DNA of 64,000 bases, from the NCBI RefSeq assembly GCF_024347615.1, contig NZ_AP025509.1, positions 806,001 through 870,000 of the forward strand. Direction: 5' to 3'. Position numbers and translations under genes: made by a program. The notes beneath the pieces are model-generated. The model worked only from the letters and a program-made list of their open reading frames with translations, did no database searches and was not told where the DNA came from. The stretch is from Vibrio splendidus (GTDB taxonomy: Bacteria > Pseudomonadota > Gammaproteobacteria > Enterobacterales > Vibrionaceae). Positions 43,677 to 52,858 of this stretch are shown piece by piece; within the stretch, counting starts at the first letter, position 1, and every line of letters starts with the position of its first letter.

Positions 43677-44804
43677 ATGGGTGAAGTAACATCAAAGCAG
43701 ACTAAACTTGCCGAAACGGCTGTGGAAAAAGCAAATGTAATAGCCAAAAAGTCAACATTAACTAAGAAAATAGCCCTGACCAAAAAGCTAGAACAGACGG
43801 AAAAGCAGATCATCGTGACGCAAGGCCAAACCAAGCAAACGTCACTTGCTGAGGGGAAATTCCTTTCTTACCAATACAATGACCAGATTTTTGTACATGG
43901 CGGTCGTTGTGTTGAATTGGTCGACAGCAACATCGTATCGACCGCCCACTCCGCCATCCTGATTACGATTCTTCTTGAGGGAAAGCTCACCTTTGGTTAC
44001 GACGATCTCGAGTTCGATCTCGATGCCAACTCTGGCCCACAAGGTGTGGTGGTTAACCTTGCCAAGCCTGCCAACTTTAGGCGCTCTTTAATCCAAGGTA
44101 ATAAAATAAATAAGATCAACATCTTGGTTAAGCCGCAATGGGTCGAGCCTCGTTTAAGTGACCACTGTTCTAGCAAATCATTCCTCGATTCACATAAGGC
44201 GTTTTACAACGTAAAGATTAACGCTGACATCATTCAACTCACGAACGCACTTACCAGCCAAGCCACACCAACCAACTTCCAAGACAAGCTTGTCGTAGAG
44301 ACGCTGACCCAGCAGTTACTTGCTCAAACCTTGTCTCAGATGCCAATTCAATGTTGCCAGCAGTGTACTTCCGATGATGACCTCACAAATACAGAGAGCA
44401 CAGATCTAGTCATCGCCTCACACAATACAAACTCGAGTGTAAACCTTGATATGGCCAGTACATCAAAGAGTTTCGATGCCAAGATTGAAGACATCATCAG
44501 CTACATTGAAATCAACCTAGATCAACAACTCAGCCTTGAAAGCATCGCGAGTAAGTTCTCGATGAGCATTTCCAATCTTCAGCGTCGATTTAAGCAATCT
44601 TACAACCTGACTATTAACGGCTATATCCGGTACCGACGTCTGGATATCGCGCGCCAACACTTAGAGCGTGGCTTGGTTTCAATAACCGAAGCGGCCTATG
44701 AAGCGGGTTATCAGCACCCTTCTAACTTCACCAGCGCCTTTAAGAAAACTTTTGGTGTTCCGCCCCATGAACTTGCCAAAAACTTTGTATCCAAAACGAA
44801 CTAG
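43677..44804 (+). CDS. AraC-family transcriptional regulator
   Basis: 375 aa if the ATG at 43677 is used, the one with AGGAACGG ahead; ATGs at 43641 and 43662 are alternatives. The C-terminal domain has two helix-turn-helices (LSLESIASKFSMSISNLQRRFKQ and VSITEAAYEAGYQHPSNFTSAFKKTFG). The N-terminal part is unusually polar and lysine/threonine-rich (residues 1-45), followed by a weak cupin-like region. It is divergent from the TonB receptor and likely activates it in the presence of the imported siderophore, as is known for PchR-type regulators. Confidence 0.82.
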   Translation: MGEVTSKQTKLAETAVEKANVIAKKSTLTKKIALTKKLEQTEKQIIVTQGQTKQTSLAEGKFLSYQYNDQIFVHGGRCVELVDSNIVSTAHSAILITILLEGKLTFGYDDLEFDLDANSGPQGVVVNLAKPANFRRSLIQGNKINKINILVKPQWVEPRLSDHCSSKSFLDSHKAFYNVKINADIIQLTNALTSQATPTNFQDKLVVETLTQQLLAQTLSQMPIQCCQQCTSDDDLTNTESTDLVIASHNTNSSVNLDMASTSKSFDAKIEDIISYIEINLDQQLSLESIASKFSMSISNLQRRFKQSYNLTINGYIRYRRLDIARQHLERGLVSITEAAYEAGYQHPSNFTSAFKKTFGVPPHELAKNFVSKTN

Positions 44805-44850
44805 AGTCTGACATAAGACAAGCCAACTTCTAGGTCGGAGGCTATCGTTC

Positions 44851-45735
44851 CTATAAGGTTGGAACACACTGCGATAACTCATTTTTCAGCCAAACCACAA
44901 ACGGACTTTCTGGCTCATCGCAGTTGTCATCTTTTGTGAGCAATATGTACTGATGACCAGAAGGTACAAAGCCAAACGGTGCGATTAAGTTGCCTCTGTT
45001 CAAATCATCAACCACTAATGGATAAGAACCAAGAGCTGCTCCTAGCCCATCAACGGCCGCTTGAAAGCAAAAATAGAAGTGTGCAAATGTCTGGCTTGAA
45101 ATAGCTTGCGACACCATTCGGCTATCAAATTCACTATCTTTGGTGATGGATGCCCAGTGGCTCCAAGCGTTTAGTCGCGTGCTGCTGTGCAATAATTTGA
45201 CATCGGCTAGCTTGTCTTTGACCTGTTGCCAATAATCAGGTGAGAACACAGGGCCAACCCATTCTTCGACTAACGGAATCTGTTTGTAGTGCTCGGTTAC
45301 GTTGAAGTCGTCTCGGCGAATGGCCATATCTAATCCAGTTGCGCCTAATGTCACAGGCCCACCTGCGGTAGACAAGCGAACATCAATTCCGGATTCGTTA
45401 TAGAAATCACCGAGCCGAGGCATTAACCAACGCATGGTCAATGTGGGTTCGCATGAAACTTCCAACGCTTGATGATTGAGCTGATTAAGCTTATGGACTC
45501 CAGTTTCCAAGGCTTGGAACGCTTGTTCTGTGTAACCTTTGAGTAATTCCCCTTCTTTGGTGAGACACACATTCCTACCCTGTTTGTAGAACAAAACTTG
45601 GGATAAGTGATTTTCCAATACCTTGATCTGCTTACTCACTGCGCCATGTGTGATATTGAGTTTATCCGCCGCATCACTGTAACTGCTCGAATGCGCTGCT
45701 ACGTGGAAAATATGAAATGCTTTCAAATGTCTCAT
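44851..45735 (-). CDS. LysR-family transcriptional regulator
   Basis: 294 aa. N-terminal winged helix-turn-helix (FHVAAHSSSYSDAADKLNITHGAVSKQIKVLENHLSQVLFYKQG), then an effector-binding domain like GcvA (CEPTLTMRWLMPRLGDF, VDGLGAALGSYPLVVDDL). It is divergent from a LysE-type exporter gene 100 bp away, a common arrangement in which the LysR protein controls its exporter in response to the transported amino acid. It converges with the AraC gene. Confidence 0.92.
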   Translation of the reverse strand: MRHLKAFHIFHVAAHSSSYSDAADKLNITHGAVSKQIKVLENHLSQVLFYKQGRNVCLTKEGELLKGYTEQAFQALETGVHKLNQLNHQALEVSCEPTLTMRWLMPRLGDFYNESGIDVRLSTAGGPVTLGATGLDMAIRRDDFNVTEHYKQIPLVEEWVGPVFSPDYWQQVKDKLADVKLLHSSTRLNAWSHWASITKDSEFDSRMVSQAISSQTFAHFYFCFQAAVDGLGAALGSYPLVVDDLNRGNLIAPFGFVPSGHQYILLTKDDNCDEPESPFVVWLKNELSQCVPTL

Positions 45736-45837
45736 GTGTGATTTTTTCTCACAGATAGGTGGAATTCATTTCGATTATAGGCAGCAATAAAAAACCATAC
45801 AATGCTGGCTCATCAAATATAAAGAGTTGGAGTCATT

Positions 45838-46446
45838 ATGGAGTGGTTAAGCCTAGCAGTATTGGGATTATTGATTGTTATTAGTCCAGGCGCTGATTTC
45901 GTTTTAGTTTTGAAAAACAGTGTCAATCAAGGAAGACAAGCAGGGATTTGGACTGCAATAGGTGTGAGTTTAGCGATTTGTGTTCACATCAGTTATTCAA
46001 TGCTTGGGATCAGTTACTTAATCTCACAGAATGAGCAGCTGTTTGACATGATCAGATACGCAGGCGCAGCCTATCTTATTTATCTAGGACTAAAAGGTAT
46101 CTTGAGTGCGGACAACAAGCTTGCACCTATGGAAGATGCAAAGCAAAGCACCAGTGTTTGGCGCTATTTAGCCCAAGGCTTTTTATGTAACGTGCTCAAC
46201 CCAAAAACCATGTTGTTCTTTTTGAGCATCTTCAGCCAAGTCATCTCACCTGATGCAGAGAACCAACATGTCGCACTCGGCTATGGGCTTTACATGATCG
46301 TTCTTCACGGCTTGTGGTTTGGCGTTGTCGCTATGCTGTTTACTTCGAGTACATTGCAAAAGCATCTATTGAGAGCCAAGAAAAGGCTCAATCAAGCGTG
46401 TGGGGTTGGATTGGTATCTTTTGGCTTAGCGCTAGCATTAAAATAA
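45838..46446 (+). CDS. LysE/RhtB-family amino-acid exporter
   Basis: 202 aa. Six hydrophobic helices. The family start is LAVLGLLIVISPGADFVLVLKNSVNQGRQAGIWTAIGVSLAI, and GAAYLIYLGLKGI and GFLCNVLNPKTMLFFLSIFSQ follow. It exports an amino acid or homoserine-lactone-like compound across the inner membrane. Divergent LysR regulator at 44851. The substrate is unknown. GTTGGAGTC precedes the ATG. Confidence 0.9.
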   Translation: MEWLSLAVLGLLIVISPGADFVLVLKNSVNQGRQAGIWTAIGVSLAICVHISYSMLGISYLISQNEQLFDMIRYAGAAYLIYLGLKGILSADNKLAPMEDAKQSTSVWRYLAQGFLCNVLNPKTMLFFLSIFSQVISPDAENQHVALGYGLYMIVLHGLWFGVVAMLFTSSTLQKHLLRAKKRLNQACGVGLVSFGLALALK

Positions 46447-47020
46447 CCCGATGGGTCACAGTATCTATGGCAGCAATAAAAGCTGCCATAGTGATGAACT
46501 TATTTAGCCTTCAAAGCCACCCACTTCCCATTTATTACTCACTTCGTTCGTTAGTAGATTCTGGAAATGCACAACATCTTGCGATTGCCAAATACCAACG
46601 TTTAAAGCAAAAGACCGATCTTCATCTTGAGTCGCTTGAATGAAGTTTGAAGACATCGTTATTGTGTTCGCCTTGATGGTATGTTCAGTTTCTAGGTCAA
46701 GACTGAGATACGACCTGCCATCGTTAGCAACAAGGCCACGACGCATATTGCATCGAAACTGAGTTAATACATAGTTGCCCGGTTTGATACCATCAAACAG
46801 TGCGTACTTCGTGTCTTCATACACAAATACACGTAAGGTTTGTGGTTCAGAGTCAACTAATTTACCATCAACTTTTTCTTGTATATCAAACGAAAATGTT
46901 TCGCATGGGTAACTTGAGTCGTACTTAGAGATGTTGGTCGCAATAGCTAACGAATGACATGGATTCCCCCTACCGAGGATCTGCCACACTTATGTGGTAC
47001 TTAAATGCATCGGAGGCACC

Positions 47021-48046
47021 ATGTCTGATTATTCTTATTTCTGCGGTATCGACCTAGCTAAAAACCACTTTAGTCTTCATGCCGTAGACCAAAATGGTAA
47101 GGTCATACTTCATAAGTCGGTAACTCGCTCTAAACTACTGACTACAATAGCAAATATGCCACTCATGCGTATAGGCGTTGAAGCGTGTGGTGGTGCACAT
47201 TATTGGGCAAGAACACTCAATAAACTCGGGCACGACGCCCGCATTATGGCTGTTAAATACGTAATTCCTTATCGAACTAAGGGAAAGAACGACCTTAATG
47301 ATGCTGTTGCTATCTGCGAAGCTGTTCAGCGACCATCTACTCGCTTTGTGCCTGTAAAATCCCCCGAGCAACAAGCCATCTTATCGGTACATAGAATGAG
47401 AGAGCATTGGGTTCGTGAGCGCACCGCGCTTATGAATCGCATGCGTGCCCTACTTTCTGAGTTCGGGTTAACCATTCCTGTTGGCCGCTCTTCATTAATG
47501 AAACAGGTTCCCTTAATGCTGGAAGACGCAGAAAATGAACTACCACACCTCGCGAGAACAGTGATTGCCGATGCTTATCGCCACCTTGGTGAATTGAATC
47601 AACGTATCGCCGATACTGAACAAGTCTTCGATTCTTTTGCTAAGGTCAGCACTAATGTTCAACGAGTGATGAAAGTTCGGGGCATTGGACCGCAAACCGC
47701 TACTGCGATACTTGCTTCGATAGGTAACGGCTCTCAATTTGATAAAAGCCGTGATTTCTCTGCTTGGCTAGGACTCGTACCAAAACAATATTCGACGGGA
47801 GGAAAGCCACGCTTAGGTCGGATAACCAAACATGGCGATAAATACTTACGAACACTATTAGTTCATGGCGCAAGGACCGTAATTGCCAACCTTGGCGACA
47901 AGCAAGATAAGTTAAGTCAGTGGTGTCGAGGCGTTCTAGAACGAAGAGGAATGAACCGAGCGATAGTGGCACTTGCCGCGAAGAACGCACGAATTATATG
48001 GTCGCTTTTACACAATCAAACAGAATACGAAAACTATGCTGCTTAA
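47021..48046 (+). CDS. IS110-family (IS1111 group) DEDD transposase
   Basis: 341 aa from the ATG at 47021, which follows GGAGG. The N-terminal RuvC-like DEDD domain has FCGIDLAKNHFSLHAVD (Asp), IGVEACGGAHYW (Glu) and GKNDLNDAVAI (two Asp). The C-terminal transposase-20 domain has VRGIGPQTATAILASIGNGSQFDKSRDFSAWLGLVPKQYSTGGK and the catalytic serine region KYLRTLLVHGARTVI. No frameshift is seen, so the enzyme may be active. Confidence 0.93.
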   Translation: MSDYSYFCGIDLAKNHFSLHAVDQNGKVILHKSVTRSKLLTTIANMPLMRIGVEACGGAHYWARTLNKLGHDARIMAVKYVIPYRTKGKNDLNDAVAICEAVQRPSTRFVPVKSPEQQAILSVHRMREHWVRERTALMNRMRALLSEFGLTIPVGRSSLMKQVPLMLEDAENELPHLARTVIADAYRHLGELNQRIADTEQVFDSFAKVSTNVQRVMKVRGIGPQTATAILASIGNGSQFDKSRDFSAWLGLVPKQYSTGGKPRLGRITKHGDKYLRTLLVHGARTVIANLGDKQDKLSQWCRGVLERRGMNRAIVALAAKNARIIWSLLHNQTEYENYAA

Positions 48047-48059
48047 GTAAAAAACTAAG

Positions 48060-48296
48060 CAGCATAAAGAGTTAAACCCACCGGGTCATTGCAGACGCTA
48101 ATGATGGAGATAGGTTAAGACCACTTGCGGAGAGCCTGTTAATGCGGCGGACACACTAGATGTCATCTAACGAATAAGGCACCGCAGTCGCGCAAGTCAT
48201 CAGGGCCACGACGTATGCGAATCGTCGATAAGTAGGCCGAATGTAGAGCGGCAGTCCAAAACCCATCAACATAAGTTTAGCGGATGTTTGACAACC
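48060..48296 (+). ncRNA. Putative guide (bridge/seek) RNA region of the IS1111 element
   Basis: The 250 nt between the transposase stop and the right inverted repeat are noncoding and rich in possible stems (CTAAGCAGC pairs with GCTGCTTAG around 48046-48064). In the IS1111 group the guide RNA is encoded here. CTAACGAAT at 48167-48175 is identical to the target DNA at 46947-46955, two bases from the CATG insertion point. About 25 nt later CAGGGCCAC matches the complement of the other flank (CGGGGCTAC) at 7 of 9 positions. Confidence 0.5.
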
Positions 48297-48636
48297 GGGG
48301 GAATCCATGTAGCCCCGTTACCTTGAGGTTCTGACAACGTGTCCGTAGCCGAATTAGGAATACTTTTGCACCCTGAGATACTCGCAGCCGCAGATAACGC
48401 AACAATCAGAAACTTATTCATATAAAGCCTTTATTCTTATCAATACAATTATTCGGCGACCCTATCATTAAAAAACCGGACCGAAAACACAGATTCATAA
48501 AATATTGATATAGTTGGCATTATTTTATAATTAAACTGACAATTCTCTTATTTACACGACCTCTGTTGGCAGATGAAGGCAACTATCTGATAGAGATACA
48601 GGCTAAAAGGAATGAGTTCATCTCTATTATTACTAA

Positions 48637-49068
48637 CTATTTGCGACACATATAGACAAACTGATCGTTTTGCGAGGTGATGTCGAAGCCAAACCTAAGA
48701 TACAACTCCCCAACTCGATTACCTTGCAGGTAACAAAGTTCGACGGGTTTATTGAGGCTGTCAGCTTTAATTAAGCAATCTTTCAGTACTTGGCTGCCAA
48801 TGCCCTTTCCATGATACTCAGGCAGTAAGAAGAATCGACAAAAATAAAAGTGCTCGCCTTTGTCTTGCAACAATATACTGCCAATCGCTTGACCTTGATA
48901 TTCAATGATTTCAGGTCGTTCTTCTGCCCACTCTTCAGCATGTATATCTCGTTGAACCTGCTCATCCCAGCCAAATACGGCCTTGATAGGTTCAAACTCA
49001 GCGGCCTTCTTAAGCTCAAACAGAAATTCATAATCTGATAACTGAGCATGTCTTGTTGAATACTTCAA
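48637..49068 (-). CDS. GNAT acetyltransferase
   Basis: 143 aa. Recognised from FYFCRFFLLPEYHGKGIGSQVLKDCL, the acetyl-CoA binding loop (Q/R-x-x-G-x-G/A form: YHGKGIGSQ), and VELCYLQGNRVGELYLRFGF at the end. The start is MKYSTRHAQLSDYEFLFELKKAAEFEPIKAVFGW, as in several Vibrio GNATs. The substrate is unknown. It follows the interrupted lipoprotein region with a 215-bp gap that has no visible gene. Confidence 0.88.
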   Translation of the reverse strand: MKYSTRHAQLSDYEFLFELKKAAEFEPIKAVFGWDEQVQRDIHAEEWAEERPEIIEYQGQAIGSILLQDKGEHFYFCRFFLLPEYHGKGIGSQVLKDCLIKADSLNKPVELCYLQGNRVGELYLRFGFDITSQNDQFVYMCRK

Positions 49069-49158
49069 AATACCTCCAACAATAATTGGCTATGGTTTCA
49101 TTTTCGTTTAAGCCGGAACTCGACAACCCCGATAAAACTAAATGCCACGCTTAAATGT

Positions 49159-49653
49159 TCATTTTGGTTCTAGTTGGTAACGTAAAACTTCGTGTTTATC
49201 TTGCTCCGAGTAAAAGGTATTCAGGAATTGTCCACCGCACTTCTCAATGACCTTTTGCGAAGCAATATTGCCCCTCTCACACGTAATAATAGCGCTTTCG
49301 GGCAATACGTGCCGTTGAACCCAAGACAACATATGACTTGCGATACCCCGCCCTCTGGTTTGCGGCAGGGTCTCATACCCGATATGTCCAATGACATCGT
49401 GAATGTACGGACTGGTGCCATGACGAACTCTTATCACTCCAAGAATACGTCCAGACTCGAAACAAAAATAAGTAGAAGCGGGCGTCCACCCTTCTGGCAA
49501 GCCCTCACCTTTTGAATAAGCAATTCGTCTTTCCAAATAGGCATCACTGCCATCAGAAATGCCCGTGTAAATATCTAACCCATCTTCAGTACAGGCATTC
49601 ACATAGTGATGAAAGGCAGTTGAATGCGAAAGAGCTGCTTTAACCATGTCCAT
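49159..49653 (-). CDS. GNAT acetyltransferase (YesJ-like)
   Basis: 164 aa from the ATG at 49653, with GGTGGAG upstream; a GTG six codons earlier is an alternative. The GNAT core is GRILGVIRVRHGTSPYIHDVIGHIGYETLPQTRGRGIASHMLSWV (acetyl-CoA loop QTRGRGIA) followed by ITCERGNIASQKVIEKCGGQF. This subtype transfers acetyl groups to unknown amines. It is 90 bp from the other GNAT gene, in the same direction. Confidence 0.87.
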   Translation of the reverse strand: MDMVKAALSHSTAFHHYVNACTEDGLDIYTGISDGSDAYLERRIAYSKGEGLPEGWTPASTYFCFESGRILGVIRVRHGTSPYIHDVIGHIGYETLPQTRGRGIASHMLSWVQRHVLPESAIITCERGNIASQKVIEKCGGQFLNTFYSEQDKHEVLRYQLEPK

Positions 49654-49725
49654 ATAATGTTGATTCTCCACCGGTTTTTACGCTATTTAGTTCAGTAGCA
49701 ACTCGCAATTTTGACCGATTATCGA

Positions 49726-50064
49726 CTATTGCTTCTTAACGTACTTCGCGGTAACGAGCATTTCACCGCCACCATCCAGCTTGCAATCTAGCTGATGATC
49801 TTTGCCTTCATTAATTCGTCTGATTACCGCTTTAGTACCAATTTTCAGTACGCTAGAACTGCCTTTAATTTTTAGATCTTTAATGAAGGTAACTTTATCG
49901 CCACTTTCCAATACAACGCCATTCACGTCCTTAACACGCGCGGCTTCTCTTTCTAAACGCTCTTCTTCTGGGTTCCATTCGTAGGCACACTCAGGGCAGA
50001 TTAGGTTGTTTTGATCTGGGTAGACATATTCAGATTGGCATTGCGGGCAAGGAGGTAGAGACAT
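49726..50064 (-). CDS. yjdM: YjdM (PhnA-type) zinc-ribbon protein
   Basis: 112 aa. A zinc ribbon with two cysteine pairs (CPQC and CPEC) fills the first 27 residues; the C-terminal KOW-like domain has GDKVTFIKDLKIKGSSSVLKIGTKAVI and DGGGEMLVTAKYVKK. It matches the E. coli protein formerly called PhnA, now YjdM, which is unrelated to phosphonate use despite the name. Function unclear. The start ATG is 1 base outside the CDS of no neighbour; it stands alone. Confidence 0.9.
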   Translation of the reverse strand: MSLPPCPQCQSEYVYPDQNNLICPECAYEWNPEEERLEREAARVKDVNGVVLESGDKVTFIKDLKIKGSSSVLKIGTKAVIRRINEGKDHQLDCKLDGGGEMLVTAKYVKKQ

Positions 50065-50239
50065 ACGTTAATACTTCATTTAAATAGAATTTGTTTCATT
50101 TTAATGGCTCTTGTTAGGCTTAGCGAGCATAAATCTAACAAGTTTTACGAAGAGTTAATTGTCTTAAAAAAGATCCGTACCTAAAACGAACAAACACAGC
50201 CGCTAAGCTGTGTTTGTTTAAAAATTTGAGAAGCGGAAT

Positions 50240-51403
50240 TTAACGTTCGACTTTTGGTGAGTAAATCGAGTAAGCGGTGATTTGCCCTGCCACGATTGCA
50301 GAGAACATGAATAACGCCGACAAACCAATACTAGGAATAGGCAGAATCGACTGTTCAAACACCGACTGGCTGGCACTTACTAATACTCGGCTACCCGGAA
50401 CCAAAATGATAATCCCTTGCACGATATAAATAGAGCCCGTGAGCTCCATCTTCTTGGCAATCCAAGTCCCGTACAAAGTAATAAGAACCGTCGTAACCCA
50501 AGTACCGACAACCCAACCACTATCAAAACCTAGATAGAACGGGCCCCACATACCGAGAACCGCTACTGGTAAACCAAGTAAGATGTCTTTAGGTCGCGCA
50601 TTGAACATCACACCGATAGAAACAGAGATCAGCACCAAGCCAGATATGTGCATCCACATTGGTACCGCATTGGTATAGTCGATGGAGACCGCTTGTCCCC
50701 ATATCGCTTCACCGATGTTGAGCCCCATGATAATCCCGACAAACAGCTTAATCAGAGTTAAGGCGCTCTGCCCTAGCAAGCTGGTACCAGAAACCAAGTC
50801 ATTAAACGCCAAACATTCTAGTGCGTTGGCTATGGATAACCCGGGGACAAACAAGACGATCGAGGCGATACACAACGCCCACACTGGTATCGGCAACCCT
50901 GTGCTCGCCAAAAACGCTACAAAGATACCCGTTAACAATGCCGAGATGAATTCAACTGCGATAGCGCGACGTGAATGAAGGACTTGCTGACAGACCCAAA
51001 CCATCAAACCCAATAACGCAGAAAAACCCACCGCTTCCAACGTACTGCCCACCAGCATCAAATACGCAGGCGGAATCCCCATATTGGCTAGTGCAGTCAC
51101 AAATTTAGAGTAACCGACAGGCTCTGGTACAGGCTCACTGCTCGGTTGGTTAATACGAATGATCGTATTGGCCAACAAACTCAGGTTAATTGAAGCAGGC
51201 TTTAGACGCTTTAGAATCACAGCGTTGTTATCGTCTGGAAACTGATAATTAATCGCGGTTGGCGTTGCTTGGATCATCACATCCACACCATGCTTTTTAG
51301 CATAATATTGTGTATATTTTTCAAGCTTATACGGAGCGCAACCACTGCGGTGAAGAGTATCACCAATTTCAACAATTTTGTTAATTCGGAACTGAGAAGG
51401 CAT
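50240..51403 (-). CDS. ThrE-family threonine/serine exporter
   Basis: 387 aa from the ATG at 51403 (MPSQFRINKIVEIGDTLHRSGCAPYKLE); a TTG 27 codons upstream is an alternative, and neither has a clear Shine-Dalgarno. The N-terminal DUF1212 domain covers residues 1-125. About ten hydrophobic helices follow, including the two-part ThrE membrane region with FVPGLSIANALECLAFNDLVSG and a second half with IYIVQGIIILVPGSRVL. It would export threonine or serine, or act as a proton-driven amino-acid efflux. Both halves are fused in one chain here. Confidence 0.82.
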   Translation of the reverse strand: MPSQFRINKIVEIGDTLHRSGCAPYKLEKYTQYYAKKHGVDVMIQATPTAINYQFPDDNNAVILKRLKPASINLSLLANTIIRINQPSSEPVPEPVGYSKFVTALANMGIPPAYLMLVGSTLEAVGFSALLGLMVWVCQQVLHSRRAIAVEFISALLTGIFVAFLASTGLPIPVWALCIASIVLFVPGLSIANALECLAFNDLVSGTSLLGQSALTLIKLFVGIIMGLNIGEAIWGQAVSIDYTNAVPMWMHISGLVLISVSIGVMFNARPKDILLGLPVAVLGMWGPFYLGFDSGWVVGTWVTTVLITLYGTWIAKKMELTGSIYIVQGIIILVPGSRVLVSASQSVFEQSILPIPSIGLSALFMFSAIVAGQITAYSIYSPKVER

Positions 51404-51926
51404 GGGTATTTTAGCGGAGACAAAATGTGCGGCAAATGTACCAAACGACAGACGGAATGACGAGGCTTTTGCGTGAATTATCAACTGAACTCGTTACTTT
51501 TTTCTGCAAAGGCTTAGAAGTCTCTATAACTCTACTCATTTGGGATTAGTTTACTGAATGTTTTGACCGGTTGATAAGTTAAATTTATGCATTCAGATTG
51601 TTATTAACGGATGCCAAAACACGAATAAAAATCAGTTTATGTTAACACTCCAAATTCCTTAATTTATATGGGTTTTATGACAAACTGACACCAACAAACT
51701 GGTTTATAAATCAAACCATATTTGTTACAGAAATAGCGGGGGATTTTCCATTGTTTCTCGCCCTCCGCTTAACGAGAGTTTAGTCACATTTTATTCACTC
51801 TCATAACGCCAGATATGATTGAAAAACTAGCGGAGTGGTGGTTATGCGAGCACTTAGAATAAAAATGAAAGAAAAAGGTTTCGTTTTCAGTTAGATGTGG
51901 CATTATCAAACTCGTTAAGACGATGT
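51404..51926. other. Gap before the tRNA genes
   Basis: About 520 bp, AT-rich (TTATTAACGGATGCC, TTAATTTATATGGG). It holds the upstream region of the tRNA-Gly pair. Reading frames on the minus strand here are shadows of the tRNAs. No gene is seen. Confidence 0.5.
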
Positions 51927-52001
<75 letters not shown>

Positions 52002-52039
52002 GTCTTCTTGATGCCTCAGTCTTACTCTTAAGACAGTGT

Positions 52040-52114
<75 letters not shown>

Positions 52115-52439
52115 ACTTCTCCTTAAGCTCCATGACATGCTTTCTTCCAGCGATACCCTATTCAAAAACTTTCTCCGTTCGATAAATCCATAGTCATTAA
52201 ATCTATACTGATTAAACTAATTTGGTTTAAGCTTAGATTGACGAATCAACGCTAAGTAACCAACCAAAGCTATTAACTCCTTAAATCGCTTCGTATTTCT
52301 GACACCTATCCAAATCACACATTACAGTTCAGCTTTTAATGATTTTCAAAATTGTTCCAATTTAATAATCTTGGTCAATATCCGAAAAAACAGTTGTGTT
52401 AATGTGCGCGCATTAGCAACAACCCATAAATAATAAAAA
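52115..52439. other. 325-bp gap after the tRNAs, no gene recognised
   Basis: AT-rich with no RNA gene or terminator that I can support. Confidence 0.5.
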
Positions 52440-52697
52440 ATGTTTAAAAGCAATGAGTTAACAATTAATATCGATGCAATTAATGTCGCACTGTCAAAAG
52501 TAGAAAATGCGAACAAAATTCAGCTAGATACATTGAAAGGTTATGTGAACAGCGAGCCTGAACAGGCTGTACTAGCTTTTCGATCGCTGAATGAAGCAGA
52601 ATCAATCGACGACAAGTTTAAAAAGATCATGGCAGAGCTACCGCACCTGAGCGGCGAAGCACACCACCTGCTTGAAACTTCTATCTTGCTACAGTGA
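52440..52697 (+). CDS. Small hypothetical protein (85 aa)
   Basis: 85 aa, soluble, mostly helical and acidic (NIDAINVALSKVENANKIQLDTLKGYVNSEPEQAVLAFRSLNEAESIDDKFKKIM). Codon use looks ordinary. There is no clear Shine-Dalgarno (the upstream sequence is AATAATAAAAA), so it could be a false frame, but the length, amphipathic helices and its isolated position make a real gene plausible. No family recognised. Confidence 0.5.
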   Translation: MFKSNELTINIDAINVALSKVENANKIQLDTLKGYVNSEPEQAVLAFRSLNEAESIDDKFKKIMAELPHLSGEAHHLLETSILLQ

Positions 52698-52858
52698 TTC
52701 TAACTACAGATAAGCCTCAGCCAATACAAGTTAGTTCATGTATTCCTGAACAGGTTGAGACTTATCTTTAACTGGTCACAATGTTTAACCAATGACTTAG
52801 CTGTCACACAAAGCTGTGCTGATAAGTTGAAATGAGTTGGTGATGTAACGCCCTCGTA

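Larger units (their letters stand above)
46958..48309 (+). mobile_element. IS110-family, IS1111-type insertion sequence, about 1.35 kb
   Basis: The 13-bp inverted ends CATGGATTCCCCC (46958-46970) and its complement (48297-48309) enclose a DEDD transposase gene and about 260 bp of noncoding DNA at the right end. Presence of subterminal inverted repeats and a long right-end noncoding stretch is typical of the IS1111 group. The flanking CATG is shared, so boundaries are exact only within four bases. The element splits a lipoprotein gene. Confidence 0.86.
46504..48421 (-). pseudogene. Lipoprotein gene interrupted by an IS1111-type element
   Basis: The ATG at 48421 starts a signal peptide and lipobox (LSAAASISGC), then about 38 residues up to the IS. 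The remaining 151 codons resume on the far side at about 46957 and run to 46504. Removing the element with one CATG copy joins the two parts in frame as ...NGAT-CHSLAIATNISKY..., giving a 189-aa lipoprotein. The downstream part alone has only an IS-derived GTG start. The function of the intact protein is unknown; its C-terminal part is beta-rich with paired cysteines (YPCETF and FRCNMR). Confidence 0.85.
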
